Assembly: GCA_019914945.1 (NCBI GenBank)
Contig: CM034099.1
Span: 8,631,001 to 8,695,000 of the forward strand
Length of the DNA stretch: 64,000 nt
Source of the DNA: Typha latifolia
Taxonomy: Eukaryota; Streptophyta; Magnoliopsida; Poales; Typhaceae
Direction of reading: 5' to 3'
Shown: positions 12,628 to 23,135 of the stretch, piece after piece
Layout: the number at the start of each line of letters is the position of its first letter
Numbering within the stretch: position 1 is the first letter of the stretch
Notes under the pieces: model-generated
Databases searched by the model: none
What the model saw: the letters and a program-made list of their open reading frames with translations, nothing else
What the model was told of the DNA's origin: nothing
Position numbers and translations under genes: made by a program

Positions 12628-15600
12628 TCTTGAGTAACTTATATTATCTGGATAAGATCAGACAAATTATCATAACTTTGCCATGTAACTTTATCCTGCT
12701 GCTTTTCTTAGCCATGCTATGCTGAATTAGGAGTGCATCTTTCAATGCATAGCTGAACAAAAGAAAGATAAAAAAAAAAATACCAAATGAGTTAAGACAT
12801 ATTGTGCGTGGAATGATTGATAGTTGAGGTTACCAGATACAGGTTAGCCAGAAACCAAACTTTTTTTTGCCGGTGCACACCCCGAGTTTAACATATTTTT
12901 GCAAGTATGTAGCATTTGTACTAGGAATACTTGGTGAAATAAGGAGTACTTAAATTTTAATCACTTATTATTACAAGTTACAGCTATAGGAACTCCAGGC
13001 TCCAGCAGACAGGAAAACTTCTTTGCCCTGTACTACTGCACATATTTATGTATGTCGATACAGCATTAATTAAATGCTAGATCCTAATATTCTTAAAATT
13101 TGTGATACCATTTTCAAACCATGGGTGTCCCACGTCCATGCTTTAGAGATGCTAAATCTTCGATCCCAGGGGATTTTCCTAGTTGAAGAATCTGCATCCA
13201 TTAGTTAGTGGAGCTAAAAGCCTAAAACTGCTATAATCATCTACAAAACTGGCATTTCCCTCTCTCTGGATTTTTCTCTCATATCCATGGTAGCCCATGC
13301 CTTGGCACTGTTTCAAGCCAAAGGGAAAGTGGTCATACCACTCACTCTCGTGTTCTTTATTTAGTTCTCATACCTACCCTACTTATTTTTGCCATTGAGT
13401 ACCAAAACTCAGTTTTTGGTAATATTGCATTTTGCATCAAGAAAGTTTATCTGAAAAGTCAGACACTTTATATTCTCCAGTTCGACCTTACTAGGAACAA
13501 TGCATCATTCCACTTGGAAACATATTTATTTCATTATTTGAAATGACTGCTTCCATCAGTTACTTCCTACTGCTTCATGGCAATAATTGTTTTGACTAAT
13601 AGAGAAACCTAGTCATTGGTTGGTCAATTTTCAGTGCTTAGAGGGTGACTCCCCCCCCCCTCCCTTCAAGTTTCATTTTGAATCAGCAGATAAATTTGGA
13701 GTCTTTAGTGGCCATTACAATTTATAGATATATGTTGTTCATCACTCAGTAGACAGCAAAGGGCTCCACTGGTAGCTTTCACTGTAAGATGAAAGCTATT
13801 AGATGAATGATTTGGTTGCAGATTCTTTAGAATCAAAATGAAGCTCTTTAAGCTATACTGCGGGACGCTACACACTGCAACAATTTCCTAGCAGCTTAGG
13901 TATATAACATCCCTACCATAGTGACAATACTGATATTCAAAATGGGTAAAAGTTAGATTCTTGTAAATGGCAGGCTATTGACAAAGAAATGGTGGAGAAT
14001 GATATCAAGTTGATTCATAATTCGTAAGTCATGTAATATATGTTTGAAGAGGTCATATCTCAAAAGAGCTTGTCATGTTGCACAAACTGAAACACCTAAA
14101 CCTCCAAATACACATGTAAACCGCGTGGGTAAATCCCCCCACGCGGTGCATCATATGACCTGTCAGTAATAAACTCAACAACAGCACAAATTCAGATCAT
14201 AAATAAACTCAACCATAAGAGTCCGGATGCAAGTTCCATAGGCCACAATAAGCCTTCCAGATATACATCCAAAATATAATGCTAAAGTCGAAAATACATC
14301 GTTAATCATAACGCCTTTGCAGGGGCTCAATACAACTAATAGACATACTGAAATAGAAAGGCAGCTACTCATCGCTACCCGCACCTATGTCCCCTAGCTT
14401 TGAAATAATGCCACCAAGAGATGGTGAGCTCACAGCCCAGCGAGGGATTCATACAATCTAAAATAATGAAATCACATGCGCATATCCATTGTATGCTTAT
14501 ATTTGCTAGCAATAACAATATGCTTGTTGAAATAACTTATCATGAGTTACTAAATCAATGCAATCGATAAAGATCACCAGTCATTATCCTAGAACATGCT
14601 AGTTCATAAATGTATCAGGATAAGTCCACACAGATATAAAGCTTGATACAATCTCCTATTCATACAAATCTCAATCATAGTGTTTACATGTTATGCATAG
14701 CAATAAAAGAGTAGTTTATTCATCTCATGCCTACTAAGGCATTAATCATATTTATTATAGTTCACCGAGCTATTCACCACACAGGGTAAATACTCTCAAG
14801 AAAATTATCCATCACATAACCATCCATCATCTCATACATCGAGGGGAGATATATACACATCTAGCAGTAATGCCACTATATGTGATCGATTGTCTGTGGC
14901 CATCAAACTAAGGACTTCGGTCGTAAGCCCATATCTCACTCTCTATAAATCATCACCGCTCTTAGCGGGAGAATCGGGACCCCTCAGCTAATCAACGAAC
15001 GCCCTAACCTTGCGTCGTCGGGTACCTCTAGAGATATATCCCCGCCTCACAATCATGTTTTTCTATCATTATAATCTAGTCCTGACTATGCAGTATAATT
15101 ACCTGAACGCCACACAGGCTCCCGACCTCAGGTATAGGCCGCTAATAGTATAGTCATATAAGACACACTCTACCATTAACCCTGGGCTGAGTGAGTAGGG
15201 GCACTGTCTAGTTAGAACTTGACTACTAATGATAGGTGAAAGTGGTGCAGTGTCTGTGAGTGTATAAGACATGTCATAGTCATCATGATCGTTACATTCT
15301 ATATTCACAATAAATATTTATATAATGGTATATCATATAAGATACATGTAGAGCATCATTACTAATGCATATGCTAGCATTCTCATAATATTATGATGAG
15401 TAATCTATCAATAACTGCACATGTCAAGATACATCATAGTACACTAAATGCATGTACTAATACTAACATTTCCTACAGTGTCATTGAAAAAACCCCTAGA
15501 CACAAGTATGTATCTAAATACTAGGCAATGATATCATTCGTTCGCTTAAGTAAAAGTCCGTAGAAATATTAAGAACGAAAGTAGAGATGAACGCCAAGAT

Positions 15601-18600
15601 TTTAACGTGGAAAAACCCAAACAGGAAAAAACCACGGATCCAAACTCGGATCAAAACCAATCACTAGAATAGTAGCAGTTACAAGACTGACTCTCCAAAC
15701 AACCCGTCGATCCAAACGACTTTGTTCCTCTCAGTCTTGCTCGCTAGAACCCACGATTCATCGATTCTCGTGATTGAAGTCCAATCTCAGTAACCCTCTA
15801 GATTGATCTTTCGTCTAGATAGCCCTTAAGACGAAAGATTAAGATCTGTAGATGAGAAAAGCCTTGTTAGTTGAAGAACCAATGTAGCCTCAAGAAGTCT
15901 CCTTCAATAATGCTTCTTCAACCACTTAAGTTAGGGCAACACTATCCTTATATATTCTCTCCAGGATAGAGCCAAATCTCAATCTTATCCGTACTCACGA
16001 AAGTACAAAATAGAGCCAAATCCTAATCTTATCCGTACTCACGAAAGTACAAAGATATAGCTAAATCTAAATCTTATCCGTACTCACGATCTTCAAGATA
16101 TAGCCAAATCCAAATCTTATCCATACTCACGATCTTCAAGATAGAGCCAAATTCGAGTCTTATCCGTACTCACGAAAGTCCAATATTCTTAAACTTTGTT
16201 GGTGCGTTCGAACGGGCTCGAGTGCATTCGAACACGACAGCTTGAATTCTTCAGGTTGCGTTCGAACGCGTTTGTGAATGCAGCTCTCGGTCTGTGTGAA
16301 CGCAGTACCCGCGTTCGAACACATTTGTGAATGCGGCTCTCTGTCTGTGTGAACGCAGATTTCGCGTTCGAACTCGTTTGTGAACGCAGCTCTCTGTCTG
16401 TGTGAACGCAGATTTCGCGTTCGAACTCGTTTGTGAACGCACCGCGTTCGAACGCGTTTGTGAACGCGGCTCTCTGTCTATGTGAACGCAGATTTTGCGT
16501 TCGAACTCGTTTGTGAACGCACCACGTTCGAACGCGTTTGTGAACGTGGTGTGAACTCGACGGCTTTTCTCCAATAATCTTGCAATTCTTCAAACCAGAG
16601 ATATTCTAGACTTGTGTAAAGTTCATATACATGAAAAAATATACTTAGTATATTTTGTACACAATTGCCAACAAATAAAAACCTAACAGTCATGACAGGT
16701 ATAATAACTGTAACTACATTATTCTAGACTTGTATAAACTCTACTCGCCTGGGGGGTCTCCACAGTACACTAAATTTCCTCAACTAGCCGGCTCCTCCGG
16801 AATACCAAAATTCTCCTCACGTAGTGTCAATCCTAAAATTCACATGATAATAAATTGTCATTACGATGGTGGAAGTAGATAAACAGGGCCATCGAAGTAG
16901 ATAAACAGGGTTATAAGATCCAATTGGCCCCAATTAGGGGGTATTGGGTTAGGCTCAAACCTAACCCAATAGGTAAGAGGGCCTTGGTGGGCTACCACCA
17001 AGATTGGATTAGTCCCCGGAATCGGGTTGGTGGACTACGGCCTGCAGCCCACCAAGGAGGGAGGGAGACAGAGGGGACTAGAAGCAGAGGCCCGGCCGGT
17101 GGCCCATGTCGGGGAAGGAAGGGAAGGAAAAGAAAGTGGAGGAAAAGAGGAGGGCTCGACTTGGCTCGATGGGCGTAACCCATGCCGGGGAAGAGCCACC
17201 GCCCGTCCTCCCCGCCTACAGGAGAGCGGGAGAAGCTCGCCCCGCGGCCGGGGTGGCCGACGAGGCAGCGAGGCGAGCTCCATGGCCGGCGGCCATGGAA
17301 GTTCCTCCTCCTAACACAAGGGCCCGAAGCCCGTCCAAAGAGCCACTTCCACCGGAGCCCTTGGACCGACGGCCGGACGTGGGGTCATCGGCCGCCGAGG
17401 ATGATGTAGAGAGGGAGGGGAACTAACTACTGAAATTGAACGACGAGGTTGAGGCTTACCGCGATTCGTGCACTCGGCTTCGTCGGTTCCGGGGGAAGGA
17501 GAGTTGGCAAAGTGGAGAAAATGGTGCGGTGGGGGAGGGGAAGATGGGGATTAATGGAGGTGGGGAAGGTGGTGTGCACGGCAAAGGAAGAGGAAGAAGA
17601 AGAAAAGAGAAGAGAGGACGGGGGGTGGCAGGCTCTATGACGAACGCGCTCGGCATGTGCGTCAGGGATTTTTTTTTTATTTTATAAATTGGGGTGTTAC
17701 ACAAACATTCCAATCAGATTGTTCTTAACAAGTTAACAGTACAAGATTCAAGTATTTCAACTAACCAAAACTTACCTTTGGTCTGAAGCATGACCAGTCC
17801 GATCTGTTGATATCCTTCTAAAGCTGCCTGCTCGATTGCATTAGAAATTTGCAACTTGTTTATCTTTACCAAATAGTGCCAGCAGTTACATTATCGTTGG
17901 ATTTTTTTTCTTCTGCAACTTGAGGGACTGACCTAGTCATCTCAATTGGCTGTATTTGTGTGGTATTAAGTTGCTTTCATATGAAACAATTTCCAACAGC
18001 ACTCCATTTTTATTTTCTTCGTTACCTCTTATATTATCTTCTTCAATTTATGATTAACAATTCAATGCTTCCCTATCTTCTTACGTGGCTTCTTTCTCAA
18101 CATATAAACCTTACATTGAATGGACTAATATTTCATGATTAGACTTCCTGGTGATGGTTGTTGCTGTTGTTGATCTCATTGTCAAACTTCCATATAACTT
18201 TCGTATCTGCTTTTTACAGGTCTATACAAAACCATTCAGCTTGCTTCCAATATCAGCAGTGGAAAAACCTGGAAACTTGTAAGTCTTAGAATGTCATATT
18301 TTCTGTGGGACAGGAAATAAGCTTCAGAAAGGAAAAAAATTATATTTTTGAAGTTCTTGCACAACTAAGAATTTCTTGAAAATGAGTTAGATTGTTGGAA
18401 GCATGTCTCTGACTAGGGTCCTTCACTCAAAACTGAGATCAGATCACTAATAAAGAAGATGATATAATAAAGCTAAGAGATAGCATAAAACTAACAGGTA
18501 GATAATTTATGGGTTCTATAGTGCAGAAAAATTGATAGGTTTTAGAAAATTTCAGCAAAATGCTATTGCAGGAAAAGGTTAATATGACGACAATTATGAT

Positions 18601-21440
18601 AAATAAAACTATCAGCAACAATCCATCTATGGATAACAGATTAAATGTCCGGATCAAAATATTTGAAGGGGCTCTCAACGGAGTCATAGTAGTCTCATGA
18701 TGTCATGGAAACATTGAAGAACACATTAGGAATGGAAGAAGATACCATATCTATGGAAAAAGACTATAGACTTCGCATTTTAGGATTCTGATTTCATAGT
18801 GAAAGGGATCTTCACGCATAATTATCGGAACTAGACTGAATATTGATTTAGTAGGTCGGTCATTGGGTTATTGGTTTAACTATTCACCCGGTTAAATTGC
18901 TGGTTTATTTAGAAATATTTAAAATAATATATTTATAGTTCTACATTATTTAAAAAATGAAGAAAAAATTTCTATTAAATCAAACAATTATATTTCATCT
19001 ATTATTTATCCAATTTTTAAATAATCTTTGGCTTTAAGTGCATCAAATCATATGACTTGTACAAAATCATATCCTAATTACACTTTTAATTAAAAAATAC
19101 TTAATTAATTAATTTTAGGACTAGATTACCCTTAGGGTAAATTAATAAAATAATTGAACATTATGAATAACTAGGTAAATTTGGAAAAATGAGCAACCCA
19201 GTCGTCATAGAACCTTTTCGAGTTGCACGGTTTATTGGTTGAGTCTACTGGTTTTTATTAAATCAATTGCAATACTGTAACCAAACTGGACTAGCTTAGT
19301 GATCGCTTCACCGATTCACCAGTCTGACCACGGACCAATTGGTCTGGTCCAGTTCTGATAGTTATGTTTTCAGGAAACCGTTGGAGGAAGCTTTAAGCTG
19401 TCTTTATTTTATCAAGAAACTATCTAAACACAATGTTTTTTAACTATTTATAATGCCAACATAAAACCCTAATAAGTGAACCACGACTCAACTAGACCAA
19501 AACAAGTCAAAACATAGTAACATACCCAATGACTAATGGGCTGAAAATTAGTCCGAAAATACCAGAAAATAGAAAAAGACATAAAACGACTTACCAAAGT
19601 CTAACTAAGACTCAATGATACATTAATGACCAAGCCAAAGTGAAACTGGTCTAGTGGTGCATCTCTATCTACGCAAGTACACCCATATGTTTGGTACATG
19701 GTTGAATTTGATGTCCTCACCATTTCTTCCCAAAAAGAAAAAGAAGCTATTGTTATGAATTATCTACAAAATGGAGTAGGTCCTTTTCATTTATTTGTGT
19801 GCACAAACATGTGTACCTATGTAATTGATATTCTTAAAGGCAAGGATCTTTCACCACCCATACCAAGGATTTAATTGCTGTCAGCACGGGGTGTGCTAAG
19901 GGCTCGTTAGCATGTGATGTGCTGATGAGCACAGTCTATCTCAGTCAGCACAGTTATGGTGCCAGTGCCTATTAAACTAGCAACTAAGATAAGAGAGGTA
20001 GAGAGAGATGGATGCAGGTTGTGTGAGTGGCAAAAGAGTGATGGGAGGGCAATGGCTATCGACCTCTGCCTGCATTCCTCTACTTCACTCTATCACTCTG
20101 CTGCTTCTCTCTCTCCCCCCCCCCCCTTTTTATACCATCGGCACAGAAAGAGTGCTGAGTGAGATGGACCATGCGGGGCCCAACATATCTCCTATCGACC
20201 TGCTGTCGACAAAGGGAATATTGATGACACATTAATCTTTGGTGCAAAACCTCAAGTCATTTAGGTTGCTCTAACTCTACCTAAAGTTTCTTATGCTCAA
20301 TTATCAGGAAGCATTCTTCTAATGATCTTTGCAAATTTTGATCTTAGATGTCCCCATCATGTAAATCACTTGTAAGACTAAACAAAGTTAGTTATGCCTT
20401 TAGGAACAGTTGACAAGGTATATGTATTCATGCATAAATTATACAGATGCATATAATAGTGGATATCAAATTTCAATCAATCCAAACTTTTGAGGAAAGA
20501 AGAGGAGATGGGTGGAGCAGAAACAGGATATTGGGCAAGAAAAGGGGTTAGCAATGCTTAGGGAGCATTTGGTTTCGAAAAGTAGGATTTCCACATACTA
20601 GTGTATAAATTATATTACTTGGAGACTGGATATGGGAAATTAGGCTGATTTTTCCCCTACTGCCTCCATTGATAAATATCTTCCTTCCAACCACTGATAT
20701 TGATTTTCTTCATTTCTTATTTAATTTTATTATTTCATTAGCTTGTGGTTATTTTGTTACATATTTAGACAGTTGAAACTTTATAATAGTAATCCCTTTT
20801 TCAACTAAAAACAAGCAAAAATTGTTTCTAGATTCCTGATGGTGCTTATTTGTGACTTGTGTTAAGAAAGGTCATGCTGTTTATGGGAGTAAATGTGGGA
20901 TAGACATTCTTATTCCATCTATTCCTCCAATGCACTTTTTTGAAGTTATTCTAATTGGAAGATACTAATCTTGAAATTATAATAACATTAAGCTTAAGTC
21001 GTTGGAGAGTGGTAGTTTTTAAGCTTTTATATTCTAAGGAATAGTTAATAAGGTGTAGGTATTATATATAAATGACTGATAGCGGGATTTGAATTCAAGA
21101 CTTTGCTTTAATACTATGTTAACTCACTAATTGTTCTAAAAACTTAAACTATTAAGGAATAGTAATTCTAAGTCTCTTATATTCCAACAGTCATCAAAAG
21201 ACCAGCATGCATAAGCTCAAATTTTTACATGAAACAATATGTCATATATCTTTCCTTGCTGTTTGCAAAACAGTCTGACTGACTTGCATATGTTTTCTTC
21301 GGCCCTGGAATTGAAACTGGACTTTTGGTATGAACAGGCTTATGCAGGGTCTACTTGACAGACTTGTTCCCTTGCTTGTGGAGCAGCTACTCAGAGATTA
21401 CAACTCTTGGCTTGAAGAGCAATTTGAAGTTCCCACATGA
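8303..21440 (+). CDS. Plastid DUF1997-type protein, six exons, 264 aa
   Basis: Exons: 8303-8694, 8787-8895, 11515-11560, 12056-12141, 18220-18278 and 21338-21440 (TGA). All junctions are GT-AG and the frame is continuous. The joined C-terminal half contains RCTLHKIQFLKFEVAPVLDL, then RNHITWEANGYEP, VYTKPFSLLPISAVEKPGN and LLDRLVPLLVEQLLRDYNSW. This order fits the plant/cyanobacterial DUF1997 family, whose members end in a hydrophobic helix followed by a D-Y..W motif. The biochemical role is unknown. Residues 1 to about 90 are rich in Ser, Thr and Arg with few acids, which suggests a chloroplast transit peptide. I chose the ATG at 8303; an in-frame ATG at 8156 would add 49 residues, but the context there looks like leader. 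Introns 2 (2.6 kb), 4 (6.1 kb) and 5 (3.1 kb) are very long. The family call is from memory. Confidence 0.8.
8896..11514 (+). other. Intron 2 of the DUF1997 gene
   Basis: This 2.6 kb intron starts gtgagt and ends ttgttgcag. It is ordinary AT-rich intron sequence. A gtgtgtgtgcgtgcgtgcgc run lies near 10491-10510 and a ccctccctcccttc pyrimidine run near 10845-10866. No gene or recognisable transposon was seen. Confidence 0.6.
12536..12627. repeat. (CT)n followed by (TA)n microsatellite
   Basis: This is an uninterrupted CT dinucleotide run of about 33 repeats (12536-12601), passing directly into about 13 TA repeats (to 12627). It lies within intron 4 of the DUF1997 gene and is likely to vary in length between individuals. 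Confidence 0.97.
15478..16673 (-). mobile_element. Copia-like LTR, GTTCGAAC-rich family (copy 2), nested
   Basis: Read on the minus strand it begins TGTTGGCAATTG at 16673. Near its other end it has TGATATCATTGCC (around 15528-15540), which resembles the initiator-Met-tRNA primer binding sequence TGGTATCAGAGCC used by plant Copia elements (10 of 13 positions match). This suggests an LTR plus a stub of internal sequence. The plus-strand block 'acgtggaaaaaccc.aacagg' near 15607 is typical of such LTRs. I found no clean 5 bp target duplication (the sequence right of the end is aataa), so the left limit is uncertain. It contains the minisatellite listed separately. No protein-coding part is present. 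Confidence 0.55.
16204..16556. repeat. GTTCGAAC minisatellite (~54 bp period)
   Basis: The core gcgttcgaac followed by tcgtttgtgaacg recurs at about 16258, 16311, 16365, 16418, 16443, 16498 and 16524. Steps are near 54 bp, with some half-steps near 26 bp. Between cores runs a 'gctctctgtctgtgtgaacgc' spacer. The core is an 8 bp palindrome. The open frames 16189-16693 on the minus strand follow the repeat period and are not genes. Confidence 0.9.
18279..21337 (+). other. Intron 5 of the DUF1997 gene, with old dispersed repeats
   Basis: This 3.1 kb intron (gtaagt...gaacag) holds two patches that look like old transposon pieces. Patch 18836-19370 starts with tcggtcattgggttattggt and ends with accaattggtctggtccagt, a loosely inverted pair of 'ggt.aacc' words. 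Patch 19880-19970 is rich in gtcagcac/gtgctgatgagcac words. Neither has resolved ends. A c-run plus tttt tract lies near 20110-20135. No gene was seen. Confidence 0.45.
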
Positions 21441-21890
21441 TTCTCTTGTGTATAGTTGCATATATATATATATATATATGAGAGCTTCTGTAGATGCCTA
21501 ATTTCAACTATATTCTTTTCCACTGCCGTGTAGTTTAACCTCAGAATGAGCAACTGCGAAGTGCATAAATAGATGTGCCATTTTTTCTTTTTTCCTTTTG
21601 GCATTATTTACCACAAAGTTTGTAGTCTATCTCTCTCTATGTAGAATGATACGGAATTCCATTATTTGGGTGTAAACTCTCTTACATCTCATGTTTCTTA
21701 TATATCCATCAAAATTCAAAATCCATCTTTTGCATGTATACCTTTTTGGTTTTCTTTCAATATCCGGAAGTTAAAAAATCTCAAAAATTAGAAAATGCTA
21801 TTTATGCAAAACAGAATAAGGTGTTTTTTTTGTTGTTGTTATTAAGTTGATCAGATTTTAACCGTTGGTGAACTTGTTTGGTGTAGCCAT

Positions 21891-21893
<3 letters not shown>

Positions 21894-21951
<58 letters not shown>
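21894..21951. repeat. (GA)n microsatellite
   Basis: This is an uninterrupted run of about 29 GA units in the spacer downstream of the DUF1997 gene. Confidence 0.97.
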
Positions 21952-21952
<1 letters not shown>

Positions 21953-22369
21953 CTATTCATGCAAAACCCAAAGTGCTTTGCCTTTGCTGGTAGATAAACA
22001 AAAAATAGATACTTACCTTGTTTACTCTAGAATATGTATTTTTTTATTATTATTTTTAAAATGAGGTTTTTATTCTAAAAATAACTAGGTAATAATTATT
22101 TTTGATGCGGTACAAAGTGATTGAAAATATGAGAAAAAAAGTGTTCTATTTTTTTTTATATAAAATTACTATGAATATCTTTTTAATTTAATATAAAGTA
22201 GGTTGATGGGATAGACATTAAGAATAAATTAGTAATTGAGTTAGCATGTAGTATAAAATGTAATTTTAATAAATAGTGTTTATATTCTGTAATTGAGTTA
22301 TTATGATATTTAGCTGTTATTATGAAATAATTAATTGTATTTTAGAATGAGAAAAAAGTTATTCTTAAA

Positions 22370-22770
22370 GTGAACGAGCTTAGGCATATAAACTAATTAA
22401 GCTTGATTGAGCTTGGATCTGCAAGCTTAGCTCAAAATTAATTTTGAGCCCTGAAATAATGTTAGTGCTTAGCTTAATTGAATTCAAGTCTAATTTGAGC
22501 TCGAGCTTTAAATAAGCTCAAATTTTAGTCTATTTCAACTCGAGCTCAAGCATGATTTAAGAATGAATTGACAAAGCCCTGATTAGAATTTGCAGGTCGA
22601 TGATATGTGAACCTTTAGATCAAGATTTAATAACCTCATACTATACATAATATAAATTAGTATAATATATAAATCAACTCAGAGTCTTCTCTCGAATCTG
22701 AGTGAGCAGACTTGTGCTCAAGTTCGGCTCGAAATTAATTTTGAGCCCAAGCTTGAGAGAAGATCAAACT
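22370..22770. repeat. Degenerate 'gagctcgagctcaag' dispersed repeat
   Basis: It has two patches (22372-22560 and 22680-22770) of gagctcgagc, caagctt and ctcaaaattaattttgagcc / ctcgaaattaattttgagcc words. The palindromic aaattaatttt core flanked by gagc words is shared with the hAT-like element at 46950-47746, whose arms have ctcgaaattaat and ctcgaaactaattttgagcc. I read this as an older AT-shifted relative. No terminal repeats or target duplication were found. Confidence 0.5.
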
Positions 22771-23135
22771 GTTCAATTAATTAATTAATAGATTATGAGC
22801 ATTATGTAAGCTAATTTATAGAGTAAACAAAAGACAAAGAAGGAATTCGCACTGCAATCTTTTGTTACAGGTTGAATGGCTAGCCAAGTGAACTCTACCT
22901 ATATATACAAAAATGTACATGTTTTTGAGAGAAATATGTATATAAAGTAGCTCTAAAATAAACTCCCGAATTTGGATCCCTTTTAGAATTCTTACCCGAC
23001 AAAGTGAATAATGGGTTCAGATAATTTTATTCACTATCTGATCAGCTAGGATCCGACCCGTTAACAGAATATAGAGGTCATCTCTTTAGGGCTTTACTCC
23101 CCTCGCATCGAATTCTCTTGCGTAAAACCGCAGCC

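Larger units (their letters stand above)
14088..17701 (-). mobile_element. Solo-LTR-like element in DUF1997 intron 4
   Basis: A 3.6 kb insertion is bounded by the 5 bp direct repeat caaac at 14083-14087 and 17702-17706. Its ends are TGAAACACC on the left and GGTGTTACA on the right, so each end reads TG.AACACC inward, as LTRs do. Read on the minus strand it starts TGTAACACCCC. There is no gag, protease, RT or integrase. The GC-rich block 16920-17640 gives many open frames in several phases but no known domain. It is interrupted by a Copia-like LTR (15478-16673), so the original length was near 2.4 kb. A motif near 14430 (ctcacagcccagcgag, complement gctgggctgtgag) resembles the position and content of cactcactgagct in the solo LTR at 49077-51223, suggesting related families. 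Confidence 0.75.
21441..23135. other. Spacer between the DUF1997 and AspRS genes
   Basis: It contains the 3' end of the DUF1997 transcript, a TA run near 21461-21479, a GA microsatellite (21894-21951), AT-rich sequence and the degenerate patch 22370-22770. The last ~60 bp before 23136 (tttagggctttactcccctcgcatcg) look like a 5' leader for AspRS. No separate gene was seen. Confidence 0.6.

Noticed and set aside
16204..16556. CRISPR-like regular palindromic repeats
   Set aside because: The setting is a plant nuclear LTR, the spacers are also repeated and there are no Cas genes.
16189..16693. Several minus-strand open frames of 70-134 codons
   Set aside because: They follow the 54 bp (18-codon) minisatellite period, so openness comes from the repeat and not from coding selection.
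16924..17687. Cluster of GC-rich open frames on both strands
   Set aside because: They overlap in many phases, are low-complexity Gly/Arg/Pro/Ser, lie inside the solo-LTR-like element and have no known domain.
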